A DNA stretch of 64,000 nt from Enterocloster bolteae (GTDB lineage: Bacteria > Bacillota > Clostridia > Lachnospirales > Lachnospiraceae): NCBI RefSeq assembly GCF_002234575.2, contig NZ_CP022464.2, forward strand, positions 1,798,001 to 1,862,000. Direction: 5' to 3'. A program made the position numbers and the translations under genes. The notes under the pieces are model-generated. The model was given only the letters and a program-made list of their open reading frames with translations. It searched no databases and was not told where the DNA came from. Shown here one piece after another: positions 42,912 to 52,268 of this stretch (the stretch's first letter is position 1; each line of letters starts with the position of its first letter).

Positions 42912-45254
42912 ATGAGTATTTACGATACATTGAATCCCATGCAGAAGGAGGCAGTCCTTCAAACGGAAGGGCCTCTCCTTATTTTAGCTGGGGCCGGTTC
43001 CGGAAAGACCAGGGTGCTGACCCACAGGGTGGCATATCTGATTGAGGAGAAGCAGGTGAACCCGTGGAATATACTGGCCATCACATTTACCAACAAGGCG
43101 GCCGGGGAGATGAGGGAAAGGGTGGACCAGCTGGTAGGCTTTGGGGCTGAGAGCATCTGGGTCAGCACCTTCCACTCCACCTGTGTGCGCATCCTGCGCA
43201 GGCATATAGAGTATCTGGGTTATACCACGAATTTTTCCATCTATGACAGCGATGATCAGAAAACCCTGATGAAACAGGTGTTCAAGGCCATGGATGTGGA
43301 TACCAAGCAGTTCAAGGAGCGTTCCGTGTTAGGCACCATATCCTCTGCGAAGGACAAGCTCACCGGTCCTGAGGAATTCCTGTTAAATGCAGGGCAGGAC
43401 TTCAGACAGCGCAGGATTGGAGAGATATATAAGGAGTATCAGAAACGTCTTAAGAAGAACAATGCACTGGATTTCGACGATCTCATTGTAAAGACAGTGG
43501 AATTATTCCAGAATAACAGTGAGGTCCTGAATTATTATCAGGAGCGGTTTAAGTATATCATGGTGGATGAGTACCAGGATACCAACCTGGCCCAGTTCAA
43601 GCTGGTCAGCCTGCTGGCTTCCAAGTACAGGAACCTGTGTGTGGTGGGGGATGACGACCAGTCCATTTACCGGTTCAGGGGGGCGGATATAGGGAATATT
43701 CTGAGCTTTGAGGAGATGTTTCCCGGGGCAAAGGTCATTAAACTGGAGCAGAATTACCGGTCCACCCAGAACATACTGAATGCGGCCAACGGCGTTATAC
43801 GCCACAACCGCGGGCGTAAGGATAAGACCCTGTGGACTGCCAATGGCGAAGGGGATTTGATTCGTTTTAAACAGTTTGACACAGCCAGAGAGGAAGCGGA
43901 CTTTGTGGCCAGGGAGATAAGGGACAGCGGCTATGCCTATCAGGAGCAGGCTGTGCTCTACCGCACCAATGCCCAGTCCCGTCTTCTGGAAGAGCGGTGT
44001 ATCTTTTACAACGTACCCTACCGTCTGGTGGGAGGCGTGAATTTCTATCAGAGAAAGGAAATCAAGGATATTCTGGCCTACTTAAAGACCATAGCCAACG
44101 GAGTGGATGATTTGTCGGTGCTGCGCATCATCAATGTGCCCAAGCGGGGAATCGGCGCCACCACCATGGGGAAGGTTACCATCTTTGCCTCTGAACATGG
44201 CATGAGCCTGTACGATGCTCTCAGGGAGGCCAGGCAGATTCCGGGCTTGGGTAAGGCTGCTGAAAAAATCGGAGCCTTTATAGGACAGATGGAAAGCTTC
44301 CGGGCCAGGGCACAGTCAGATGATTACACCATCCAGGACTTGATAGAGGGCATCATGGACGAGACCGGCTACCAGCAGGAGCTGGAGGCAGAGGGAGAGG
44401 TGGAGTCCCAGACCAGGCTGGAGAATATAGAGGAGCTGGTCAACAAGGCCGTGAGTTACGAGGAAGACAGCGAGCATCCATCTCTGGATGAATTCCTGGA
44501 GCAGGTGGCCCTGGTGGCTGATATAGATAATATGGATGAATCCGAGAACCGGGTCACCCTCATGACCCTGCACAGCGCCAAGGGACTGGAGTTCCCGAAG
44601 GTGTACCTGGTAGGCCTGGAGGATGGGCTGTTTCCCAGTATGATGTCCATAAATTCCGATGACAAGACGGACATGGAGGAGGAGCGCCGTCTCTGCTATG
44701 TGGGTATCACAAGGGCCAAAAATGAGCTGGTGATTACCAGCGCCAGACAGCGGATGGTCAACGGCGAAACCAGATACTGCAAGCCCAGCCGTTTTATGGA
44801 GGAGGTGCCGGGTGAGTTGCTGGAAGAGGAGCGTCTGGAACCAGTGCTGGGAAGCTATGGCAGCCGGAACAATGGTGCCGGTGCAGGCGGATTTGGCAAG
44901 ACCGGTATTTCCGGCGAGGCAGGCCTGCCGTGGAACCAGCCGGCAGCGGGGAATACGCGTACAAGCACCTTTGGAAAGGGATATAACGCATATGCATCCG
45001 GCTCATCCCAGCCCTTGTCAGGTCTGGGCACCGGCAGCACAGCGGGAAATCCGGGATTTGGCAAGGCATTTACAGTGCAGAAGGCAGCAACCCTGGATTA
45101 CAGCGAGGGAGACAGGGTCAGGCACATCAAATTCGGAGAGGGAACGGTGAAGTCCATCAGGGACGGAGGTAAGGATTACGAAGTCACGGTGGTATTTGAC
45201 GGTGCGGGCCAGAAGAAAATGTTTGCATCCTTTGCCAAGCTGAAAAAGGTCTGA
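42912..45254 (+). CDS. pcrA: ATP-dependent DNA helicase PcrA/UvrD
   Basis: 780 aa, normal length. All SF1A motifs are present: AGAGSGKTRVLTHR (Walker A), TFTNKAAGEMRER (Ia), VDEYQDTN (II), GDDDQSIYRFRGAD (III), LEQNYRST (IV), TLHSAKGLEFP (V) and YVGITRAKNEL (VI). A Gly/Ala/Ser-rich linker (about 650-720) leads to a Tudor-like C-terminal domain, GDRVRHIKFGEGTV, which in PcrA contacts RNA polymerase. It unwinds DNA in repair and plasmid replication. Confidence 0.96.
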   Translation: MSIYDTLNPMQKEAVLQTEGPLLILAGAGSGKTRVLTHRVAYLIEEKQVNPWNILAITFTNKAAGEMRERVDQLVGFGAESIWVSTFHSTCVRILRRHIEYLGYTTNFSIYDSDDQKTLMKQVFKAMDVDTKQFKERSVLGTISSAKDKLTGPEEFLLNAGQDFRQRRIGEIYKEYQKRLKKNNALDFDDLIVKTVELFQNNSEVLNYYQERFKYIMVDEYQDTNLAQFKLVSLLASKYRNLCVVGDDDQSIYRFRGADIGNILSFEEMFPGAKVIKLEQNYRSTQNILNAANGVIRHNRGRKDKTLWTANGEGDLIRFKQFDTAREEADFVAREIRDSGYAYQEQAVLYRTNAQSRLLEERCIFYNVPYRLVGGVNFYQRKEIKDILAYLKTIANGVDDLSVLRIINVPKRGIGATTMGKVTIFASEHGMSLYDALREARQIPGLGKAAEKIGAFIGQMESFRARAQSDDYTIQDLIEGIMDETGYQQELEAEGEVESQTRLENIEELVNKAVSYEEDSEHPSLDEFLEQVALVADIDNMDESENRVTLMTLHSAKGLEFPKVYLVGLEDGLFPSMMSINSDDKTDMEEERRLCYVGITRAKNELVITSARQRMVNGETRYCKPSRFMEEVPGELLEEERLEPVLGSYGSRNNGAGAGGFGKTGISGEAGLPWNQPAAGNTRTSTFGKGYNAYASGSSQPLSGLGTGSTAGNPGFGKAFTVQKAATLDYSEGDRVRHIKFGEGTVKSIRDGGKDYEVTVVFDGAGQKKMFASFAKLKKV

Positions 45255-45504
45255 TGGGTGTGCTGGCATCTGGGATGCCTGGCGGTAAGCGGCATTTGCT
45301 CAGCGGAATCGGGCGCCTGCCTGGCTGAAACAGGTATCTGCCCAGCAGATTTCTGCCAGGACTGGGATTTAATTAAAATTGGATTGAAACAATTGGATAA
45401 AATTTGAATAAATTGGGATAGTAAATCAAGAGCTTCCATGATATAATAATTAAAAACAAGCAAGAGGGCAGCAGTGCTTATATATAAGAAAGGACGTGGG
45501 TAGA

Positions 45505-45822
45505 ATGAACAGATTTGACAGAGACAGGTTTGATCAGATGGGCAAAGAGGCATTAAGCCGTGTAGAAGAACTGATGAATTCCAGCAGGATCAATGAACTG
45601 CTTCACAAGAGAGAAGAGGACGAGAAGAAAAAGAACTGTATTCTCTGGGTACTGGCCATCATTGGAGCAGTTGCAGCAGTTGCAGGAATTGCATACGCTG
45701 TATACCGTTTCTTTACTCCTGATTATCTGGAAGATTTTGAAGATGATTTCGATGATGATTTTGACGATGACTTCTTTGAGGATGAGGAGCCTGAGGAAAA
45801 GAAGACAGAAAAGGCTGAATAG
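45505..45822 (+). CDS. Small single-pass membrane protein with acidic tail
   Basis: 105 aa. An N-terminal charged helix (about 1-45) is followed by one membrane helix (about 48-70) and the extremely acidic tail DDFDDDFDDDFFEDEE, ending EKKTEKAE. It has no named family that I recognise. ATG 45505 has AAAGGA about ten bases before; a GTG at 45496 is too close. A TATAAT at 45442-45447 may be its -10. The 250-base gap before it holds only GC-rich degenerate repeats. Confidence 0.75.
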   Translation: MNRFDRDRFDQMGKEALSRVEELMNSSRINELLHKREEDEKKKNCILWVLAIIGAVAAVAGIAYAVYRFFTPDYLEDFEDDFDDDFDDDFFEDEEPEEKKTEKAE

Positions 45823-45897
45823 CAGAGGCTGCCTTAAGACCATCATAAGATACACAGTAAGATATACAGTAGGATGATAGAACAGGATAGTTGTTGG

Positions 45898-45925
45898 GAC
45901 CGCCGCGGAAGTGGCGGTCCTTTTT
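45898..45925 (+). terminator. Terminator before rlmD
   Basis: Perfect stem GGACCGCC / GGCGGTCC followed by TTTTT. Confidence 0.92.
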
Positions 45926-46023
45926 GGGTCTGGCTTGATGCGGACCCTATTGCATGATATAATGATACGGCAAAAGAGGACCATAAAAAAATGCCTAAGC
46001 AGCGGGCAGAACGGAGATATTTT

Positions 46024-47424
46024 ATGAAAAAAGGCGATATTTACGAAGGAACAGTAGAAAAAATCGAATTCCCCAATAAGGGGATCCTTCATATAGATGG
46101 CGAGAGAGTAGTGGTAAAGAATGCTATACCAGGCCAGAAAATTCAGTGTGTGATTACCAAGCGGAGAAAAGGGAAGTCGGAAGCCAGAACCCTGGAGATA
46201 CTGGCGCATTCCCCGGCAGAAAAGCCAGAGGAGGCATGTCCCCATTTTGGGATATGCGGCGGCTGTATTTACCAGAGCCTGCCCTATGAAGAACAGTTAA
46301 ACATTAAAAAGGAGCAGGTAAAATCCCTGCTGGACACCGTGGTAGAGGACGGTACCTATGAGTTCCAAGGAATCAAGGCCAGTCCCATCTCATCAGGATA
46401 CCGCAACAAAATGGAGTTCTCCTTTGGGGATGAGGTAAAGGATGGTCCGCTGGCATTGGGAATGCACAAGAGGGGAAGCTTTTACGATATCGTAACCACT
46501 CCGGAGTGCCGGATTGTACATCCGGATTTTTGCAGAATACTGGTAGCCACAAAAGAATATTTTGAGGAGCTGGGGGTTGCATTCTATAAAAAATTACAGC
46601 ATCAGGGGTATCTTCGCCATCTGCTGGTCCGGAGAGCGGTAAAGACAGGGGAAATTCTGGTAGACCTGGTGACCAGCACACAGAGGGATTATCTGGGTGA
46701 AAGGACGGAGGAAGAGGTACTGGCAGAGTGGACGAAAAAGCTGGTGGGCCTTCCTTTGGACGGCAAGCTGGCGGGCATCCTCCACACAGAAAATGACTCC
46801 CTGGCAGATGTGGTTCAGAGCGATGCTACCCACATCCTTTATGGACAGGATTACTTTTACGAAGAACTGCTGGGGCTGCGTTTTCGCATCTCGCCCTTTT
46901 CCTTCTTTCAGACCAATTCCCTTGGTGCGGAGGTGTTGTACGATACGGCACGGGGATTCGTAGGCGATACAAAAGACAGGGTGGTATTCGACCTATACAG
47001 CGGTACCGGGACCATTGCACAGATACTGGCGCCTGTGGCTAAAAAGGTGGTAGGCGTTGAGATTGTAGAGGAAGCAGTCAGGTCAGCCCAGGTAAACGCC
47101 AGGCTCAACGGACTGGAGAACTGCGAGTTCCTGGCCGGCGATGTGCTCAAAGTGATTGATGAGCTTCAGGATAAGCCGGATTTGATTGTAGTGGATCCGC
47201 CCAGGGATGGGATACATCCAAAGGCATTGGGAAAAATCATTGATTTCGGAGTGGACCGGATTGTATATATATCCTGTAAACCAACCAGTTTGGTCAGGGA
47301 TTTGGTGGTGCTGCAGGATAGAGGGTATAGGGTGGAGAAAGTTTGTGGGGTGGATATGTTTCCGGGGACGGGGAATGTCGAGGTGGTAATAATGATGCGG
47401 GATTGTGGTTTGGAAGGAAAATAG
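46024..47424 (+). CDS. rlmD: 23S rRNA (uracil-5-)-methyltransferase RlmD/RumA
   Basis: 466 aa. It has a TRAM domain at the N-terminus, the iron-sulfur cluster Cys set CPHFGICGGC, SAM motif FDLYSGTGTIAQ, VDPPRDGIHP and the catalytic YISCKPTSL (Cys nucleophile). It methylates a uracil in 23S rRNA. ATG 46024 follows ACGGAG; ATG 45991 in frame is an alternative adding eleven residues. The last ~45 codons are richer in G/T than the rest, fitting replacement of the gene's end by an integrated element whose genes start next. Confidence 0.92.
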   Translation: MKKGDIYEGTVEKIEFPNKGILHIDGERVVVKNAIPGQKIQCVITKRRKGKSEARTLEILAHSPAEKPEEACPHFGICGGCIYQSLPYEEQLNIKKEQVKSLLDTVVEDGTYEFQGIKASPISSGYRNKMEFSFGDEVKDGPLALGMHKRGSFYDIVTTPECRIVHPDFCRILVATKEYFEELGVAFYKKLQHQGYLRHLLVRRAVKTGEILVDLVTSTQRDYLGERTEEEVLAEWTKKLVGLPLDGKLAGILHTENDSLADVVQSDATHILYGQDYFYEELLGLRFRISPFSFFQTNSLGAEVLYDTARGFVGDTKDRVVFDLYSGTGTIAQILAPVAKKVVGVEIVEEAVRSAQVNARLNGLENCEFLAGDVLKVIDELQDKPDLIVVDPPRDGIHPKALGKIIDFGVDRIVYISCKPTSLVRDLVVLQDRGYRVEKVCGVDMFPGTGNVEVVIMMRDCGLEGK

Positions 47425-47458
47425 AGGGGGTTTACCACAAGATATAGTGGTTTTTGGC

Positions 47459-47513
47459 GAAAAATCGAGGAAAAAATCGGGCAAAAAATGGCCGTTTTTG
47501 ACCTCGATTTTTT
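47459..47513 (+). terminator. Terminator after rlmD
   Basis: AAAAATCGAGG pairs with CCTCGATTTTT, with an inner GGC/GCC pairing, ending in a T run. Confidence 0.75.
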
Positions 47514-47564
47514 GGCCTTTTCATAGATGTGAGACGGGTAAAAGAGGATATGGGGTAAAATTTC

Positions 47565-47598
47565 AGGTCAGCCAGATCAAAAAATGGCGGGCCTTTTT
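47565..47598 (+). promoter_or_regulatory. Attenuator-like hairpin, copy 1
   Basis: GGTCAGCCA / TGGCGGGCC followed by TTTTT, 58 bases before the first ArdA-like gene. A close copy lies at 48529-48562. Confidence 0.65.
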
Positions 47599-47655
47599 AA
47601 TAGAGTATCAAAAATAGAAACGGCTATATGTGAAGAGACAGAGAGGGGAATTTAG

Positions 47656-48501
47656 ATGTTTAAGATTTATTTGAGCCGGACAGTAAGCCCTGGTGTAGGT
47701 ATCAGTCTGCCGGCTACGATCGAAGAAATGAGAGAAGCCTATTCTCTTCTGAATGGAACGGATACAGTTCCATTGGAAACAGCTACCGCCTATGTGGAAT
47801 CGTCCATTCCAAATCTGCGCCAGTACCTGTATGAGGTCCCTGTGTCAGAAAAAAGATTGGAGGAACTGAACTATCTGGCCTATCGTGTGAAATGGATGGA
47901 CAGCCAGGATGAGGCGGTATTCGGAACCGTGATTGAGATGATGAAACCGGAGACACTCCAAGATATGATCAATCTTTCCTGCAACATGGATAAATTCAGA
48001 TATCTGCCGAGCGCAACTACAGAAGTAAAATTAGGAGAATATCTGCTGAAGGGAAACGCTGATATGGCTATGGAGGAGCAGGCAGCCAGATCTAATTATG
48101 AAGGGATTGGAAAAGATTATATAAAAAAACACGGTGGTATGTTTCATGCATTTGGTTATACCAGCGGGATTCAAGAAGAACTGGAGCCCATCTATAGAGG
48201 GGAGGAGTTACCAGATCCGGATTTCAAACAGACTTGTAGTTTTAAAGTATGGATTTATAAAGGGAATCCTTATGATAACTATACATTGAGCCTTCCGGCA
48301 ACCGAAAGCAAAATGGATGCGCTCAAGAGCGCTATGGGAATTTCAAACTGGAGCGAATGTAAACAGTTAGCCATCCAGTGCAGAGTGCCAACGCTGTGGG
48401 ATGGGCTGCCGGAGTATGGTTCCATAGAGGAGTTGAATGATTTGGTGACTGAGCATTGTCAGAGCATGGAGAATCAGCAGGCGCCAGTATTGGAGATGTA
48501 A
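47656..48501 (+). CDS. ArdA-like antirestriction protein, 1
   Basis: 281 aa, acidic. It is built from modules shared with the proteins at 50338 and 52269. One module is a short strand-rich part with ISLPATIEEMREAYSLL, and the other is a helical part with EELNYLAYRV...INLSCNMDKF. A second, cut-off copy follows (FKVWIYKGNPYDNYTLSLPA, then SIEELNDLV). ArdA proteins mimic DNA and block type I restriction enzymes during transfer. It starts after GAGGGGAAT. Confidence 0.7.
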   Translation: MFKIYLSRTVSPGVGISLPATIEEMREAYSLLNGTDTVPLETATAYVESSIPNLRQYLYEVPVSEKRLEELNYLAYRVKWMDSQDEAVFGTVIEMMKPETLQDMINLSCNMDKFRYLPSATTEVKLGEYLLKGNADMAMEEQAARSNYEGIGKDYIKKHGGMFHAFGYTSGIQEELEPIYRGEELPDPDFKQTCSFKVWIYKGNPYDNYTLSLPATESKMDALKSAMGISNWSECKQLAIQCRVPTLWDGLPEYGSIEELNDLVTEHCQSMENQQAPVLEM

Positions 48502-48528
48502 ATGAAAAGGTCATAGAATAAAAAATCC

Positions 48529-48562
48529 AGGTCAGCCAGATTAGAAAATGGCTGGCCTTTTT
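48529..48562 (+). promoter_or_regulatory. Attenuator-like hairpin, copy 2
   Basis: GGTCAGCCA / TGGCTGGCC followed by TTTTT. The surrounding ~40 bases repeat 47565-47600 almost exactly. It lies between the first ArdA-like gene and the next gene. Confidence 0.7.
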
Positions 48563-48594
48563 AAATAGATTATAAAAAATGAAGGAGGAATTTC

Positions 48595-49023
48595 ATGCAG
48601 ATCACAACCGATGAGTTACGCAGAATGACAAATCAGGAAGGACTGATTCTCCAGGGTTGCGGAGGGGATGCGCAGGAGTGGATAGACGGAATCAACGAAC
48701 TGTTAACACAGGAAGGCATTTTATTGGAGGGGACAGAGTTTAAGCATGTGAAGTCATTTTGTCATGAGGGATTGACCAACCTGCTGTTTCCGTTTGAGGA
48801 TGTGAAACTCGATCTTGGAAAGCTGGCGATATGGAGAATTAAGAGCCATGAGACGTTTGGGGGTACTTGGCTGTCTGATTATGTTCCGAACCGGTTGGGA
48901 GGTTTTCTGGACGAGGCGCCTGCACAAAAGACAGAGGAGATTCAACAGCCGGGTGAACACCCGTCTCATTCTGCATGGGAAGGCGAGGAAGCTGGTCTGG
49001 GCGGGATGTCGATGAAGCAGTAA
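48595..49023 (+). CDS. Conserved ICE protein of unknown function
   Basis: 142 aa. The N-terminal 105 residues are compact (LRRMTNQEGLILQGCGGD; GLTNLLFPFEDV; HETFGGTWLSDYVPNRLGGF), and the last 35 are a disordered tail. I know similar proteins in ICEs of gut Clostridia but no function. The tail after GGF looks variable. AAGGAGGAAT precedes the start. Confidence 0.75.
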   Translation: MQITTDELRRMTNQEGLILQGCGGDAQEWIDGINELLTQEGILLEGTEFKHVKSFCHEGLTNLLFPFEDVKLDLGKLAIWRIKSHETFGGTWLSDYVPNRLGGFLDEAPAQKTEEIQQPGEHPSHSAWEGEEAGLGGMSMKQ

Positions 49024-49080
49024 ATGGGTAGGGGGATTACCAATTAATTGGTTTTCGTAAGGTCAATACATCAAAAAAAG

Positions 49081-49479
49081 ATGGTGAATCATGAATTGAA
49101 AGATTATACAGTGAACACAGCCATAACCTTTCATACCGGATTTGATGACAGGGAGTGTAACTGCCTGATGTATGAAGGGATGAAGGAAAAGATTAAACAT
49201 GATATCCAGACCGCATTCTTAAGTGATGAAAGCCTTAAGGGTTATATCACCAGCGATCTGACGCTTCGGTTCTTGGATGGCTACAAGGTACGGGTGGAGT
49301 ATGAGTTTTCCTGTTACGATGAAAATAAGCAGGAGGCAGAAGGATTTTCCAACTACTGTGTAAAAGGAGTCCAGAGCAGACTGGAAGAACTGGGGTACCG
49401 TATAGAGAGTATCAGTTCAAAAGCAGAAGAGATGGGTATGGGGTGGCTCGATGAATTGGAATCCATGGTATTCCGTTAG
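49081..49479 (+). CDS. Small ICE protein of unknown function
   Basis: 132 aa, acidic, mixed alpha/beta, with FHTGFDDRECNCLMYEGMKE near the start and LRFLDGYKVRVEYEFSCYDE in the middle. No family assigned. ATG 49081 lacks a strong ribosome site; a TTG at 49048 in the same frame is an alternative. It is followed by a hairpin terminator. Confidence 0.65.
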   Translation: MVNHELKDYTVNTAITFHTGFDDRECNCLMYEGMKEKIKHDIQTAFLSDESLKGYITSDLTLRFLDGYKVRVEYEFSCYDENKQEAEGFSNYCVKGVQSRLEELGYRIESISSKAEEMGMGWLDELESMVFR

Positions 49480-49551
49480 AGAGAAGAGCTGGAAATTTAA
49501 TCAGCCGGACTTTTATAGGAACGTGTTGATGGCTGGTGAGACCGTGGAACC

Positions 49552-49592
49552 GCAGTTATGTCTTTTTAAATAAGGGCATAGCTGCTTTTTTT
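49552..49592 (+). terminator. Hairpin terminator in the ICE
   Basis: GCAGTTATG / CATAGCTGC followed by TTTTTTT. Confidence 0.7.
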
Positions 49593-49633
49593 ATGTCAAA
49601 ATCCCACTGATTTGAAAGAAAGGACTGAGAATC

Positions 49634-50344
49634 ATGACTGTAAGATTTATGAAAGGGACGTCAATCGCGGAGCTGGAGCGGGAAATGCAGCAGGTGCCAG
49701 GGTTCAGGCCGCGTAAAAGCGGAATCATCCGGAGCCGGCAGGCTGGAGAGACAGCGGGGATTGGAAGCTGCCGGTATGTCAATGTGTGGAGAGCAGAAAA
49801 AGAACAGGGTAGGGACGGCCATCTGTATACCGCAGCGGATGAGGAAATGCCTTCTGCATTCTATCAGATTTTACTCAGACTGTTGACAGAGGAGCTGCCG
49901 GGATCAGCCCTGACGGTCCGGGTAGGGAAGCTCCGGGAGGAAGGGGAGAAAGGGATTATGCTTTTTAAAAGTGAGGAACACAGGCGGCGGTTTCGGGCGC
50001 TCATGCGCTGCGGTTTATATCCGGGGCTTGTGACGGAACCGGGATTCGCTGCCGCCGTGTTTCTATTGAGCAGCGAGGAGAGGCTTTGGGAAAAGGCCGG
50101 GCCATTTGTGCAGGAGCGCACGATTGACTACAGCCGATTCCGCCTTCGCGGGGCTGATTTGGACAGCTATGCAACGTTCTGTGTGGCAAAGGAATTATGT
50201 ACTGGAAAACCTTATGTGTCTTTATCAGAGTTAGGGGATCCGGAGTTGTTCCATGACGGGCTGTTGCGTCTGATTATCCATGCGATCTTAATCAGCCGGC
50301 ATGGAATAGGGACTGTCTTAAATGAGGAGGAAGTGGAATGTTAG
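49634..50344 (+). CDS. ICE protein of unknown function
   Basis: 236 aa. The N-terminal ~60 residues are basic (REMQQVPGFRPRKSGIIRSR) and could bind nucleic acid. The middle contains a helical DEEMPSAFYQILLRLL, and the C-terminal half is helical. No family assigned. It overlaps the following ArdA-like gene by seven bases, so it is made together with it. Confidence 0.65.
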   Translation: MTVRFMKGTSIAELEREMQQVPGFRPRKSGIIRSRQAGETAGIGSCRYVNVWRAEKEQGRDGHLYTAADEEMPSAFYQILLRLLTEELPGSALTVRVGKLREEGEKGIMLFKSEEHRRRFRALMRCGLYPGLVTEPGFAAAVFLLSSEERLWEKAGPFVQERTIDYSRFRLRGADLDSYATFCVAKELCTGKPYVSLSELGDPELFHDGLLRLIIHAILISRHGIGTVLNEEEVEC

Positions 50345-51972
50345 AAATCCGGATTGGCTATGGGGATATGGTTTCAGAACTGATGAGAATTCCTATGTCG
50401 GCTTCGGACTCTGAGGCTGTCAAAAAGATACTGGACGAGGGGAAAACCGGGAATCAGACAGTGACGGTCCGTTCTCTGGTTTCACCGGTTCAGCCGCTGT
50501 CGGAGATGATTACAGGGCTGGATTACGGAGATGAGACGAGGCGGAAGGAACTGGACTTCCTGGATTCGCGGCTGCGGCATATGACAAGGAGAGAGCAGGA
50601 TATTTTTTCCGTGGCGCTTAAATTGGAAGCGCCCGGAACGCTGAAGGAGATCATCAATCTTTCCTTTAACTTGGACTCCTACGATCTGTTGGAGGATATC
50701 AGTGACCCGGGGCGAACTGCGGCAGAGTTGTTACGCAGGGGAAAACAGATTGAGATACCAGAGGTACTGTACCCCATGCTGGATTTTGAACGCATCCGGG
50801 ATTCCTATTTTGCAGACCACAAAGGTGATTACTGCCCAAGTGGCCTTGTCTTAAAGCGTGAGGATACTGTTTATACAGAAGTGTATCAGAACCACTTTCC
50901 GGATCCGGGATATGATAAAAATTCGCTATTTCTGCTTCATCTGCGCCGCCCCTCGCAAAATGGAATGGTAAACGTTTCCCTGGCAATCCCGACAGATAAA
51001 GAACAAATGGAGCTGGCAAAAAAGGAACTGGGGATACAGGAGTTTTCCGAATGTCAATGGAATCAGTACGGCGGACCGCTTGATGAGCTGCGTCATTATC
51101 TTCCGGTAGGGGGTAAGGTAGACGAACTGAACCGGTTTGCCTGGTTTTTAAAAGAAAAGGTGCTGGACGGCACGGAGCAAATCGTGGAGAAGCTGAAAGC
51201 GGTGTTAACTGCGGAATGCCCCCGCAGCCTGGATGAGGCCATTGGTATTTTAAATGACCTGGATCATTATCAGGTTCTTTCAGAATTTCGGACACCAGAA
51301 GACTATGCCAGGTGGCGGATGAAGGATGACGGTTCGCTTTATGTTTCACGGTTTTGTGAAGCATACCTGGACTGGAACAGTCTGGGTAAGGCGCTGATGA
51401 AGCGGGATGGAACCAGATGGTCGGAACAGGGAACCGTGCTGCGTGATGAGTGGCATTGCAATGAACTGAGCGAGAACGCTTCCGTTATCAGACTGTACAG
51501 TCCGCTGTTGGCAGAACTGGTGGATGAAGATGGGTATTCCTCCTCGCTCTCTTCCGTTGGATTGATTTCTTATGAGGAGGATATCCGGGACGCGATTGCT
51601 GCAGATGATATCTTAAAAACAGAAAAAGGACTTGCAGATTACCTGGACAATCAGCTTTTAAAGCAAAGGGTAATCAGTATGTGCCCAACCGTGGAACGCT
51701 ATCAGTATAATCTCTGGGGAGTGCTGGAAATCAAGAGCCATGGGGAGCTGAACCAGGAGGAGTTAGAGGTCCTCAAACGGGAATGGGCCGGACAAGCTTG
51801 TGATGGCTGGGGAGAATGTTTTTCACAGGAAGGCATCGAGTGTGATTCGGACTGTGATCTGTATGTCTATTTTGGCCATTCTAAATTCCGCGTACAGACG
51901 GAACAGGAACTGAAGGGGATTGTAAAAGAGCAGGAACTGACAGGCATGGAGGGGATGGGCGGCATCTCATAA
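50338..51972 (+). CDS. ArdA-like antirestriction protein, 2 (multi-module)
   Basis: 544 aa, strongly acidic. It contains two helical ArdA-like modules (KELDFLDSRLRHM...INLSFNLDSYDLL near 65-125, and DELNRFAWFL...ILNDLDHYQVL near 260-320), each with its strand-rich partner (one has VSLAIPTDKEQMELAKKELG). A separate C-terminal domain of about 80 residues (WGVLEIKSHGELNQEELEVL...DLYVYFGHSKF) is shared with other ICE proteins by my recollection. It probably counters host restriction. GAGGAGGAAG precedes the start. Confidence 0.7.
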   Translation: MLEIRIGYGDMVSELMRIPMSASDSEAVKKILDEGKTGNQTVTVRSLVSPVQPLSEMITGLDYGDETRRKELDFLDSRLRHMTRREQDIFSVALKLEAPGTLKEIINLSFNLDSYDLLEDISDPGRTAAELLRRGKQIEIPEVLYPMLDFERIRDSYFADHKGDYCPSGLVLKREDTVYTEVYQNHFPDPGYDKNSLFLLHLRRPSQNGMVNVSLAIPTDKEQMELAKKELGIQEFSECQWNQYGGPLDELRHYLPVGGKVDELNRFAWFLKEKVLDGTEQIVEKLKAVLTAECPRSLDEAIGILNDLDHYQVLSEFRTPEDYARWRMKDDGSLYVSRFCEAYLDWNSLGKALMKRDGTRWSEQGTVLRDEWHCNELSENASVIRLYSPLLAELVDEDGYSSSLSSVGLISYEEDIRDAIAADDILKTEKGLADYLDNQLLKQRVISMCPTVERYQYNLWGVLEIKSHGELNQEELEVLKREWAGQACDGWGECFSQEGIECDSDCDLYVYFGHSKFRVQTEQELKGIVKEQELTGMEGMGGIS

Positions 51973-52034
51973 AAAGAAGGGAGGGAGCCATCCAACAGCT
52001 GTGAAACTAGAAATCTGAAAGAGGAGGCGGGGGG

Positions 52035-52250
52035 ATGATGCATTATGGACGTGTCCGCAGCGATTTGCAGCAGGCAGAAAGAACGATCAGCATGGCATTG
52101 CGATCAAATATAGTTTCAGAGACAGAAAAGAGAGCGCTGGAGGAAGCGCTCAATCTGGTACAGGAGGCAGCGGAAAAATGCCGCTTGGCGCAGGCTGAGT
52201 CCGTCCGGAAAATATTTTCACAGGGAATGAGTCATTCAGAAGGACGGTGA
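52035..52250 (+). CDS. Small helical protein
   Basis: 71 aa, predicted to be two helices forming a coiled coil (DLQQAERTISMAL; EKRALEEALNLVQEAAEKC). It sits between two ArdA-like genes. GGAGGCGGGGGG precedes the start. No family recognised. Confidence 0.65.
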   Translation: MMHYGRVRSDLQQAERTISMALRSNIVSETEKRALEEALNLVQEAAEKCRLAQAESVRKIFSQGMSHSEGR

Positions 52251-52268
52251 AAAAGGAGGTTGAGAGAT

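Noticed and set aside
45255..45360. Possible GC-rich hairpin or repeat after pcrA
   Set aside because: Several CTGCC/GGCAG-type matches occur, but no single stem with a T run or constant unit could be defined.
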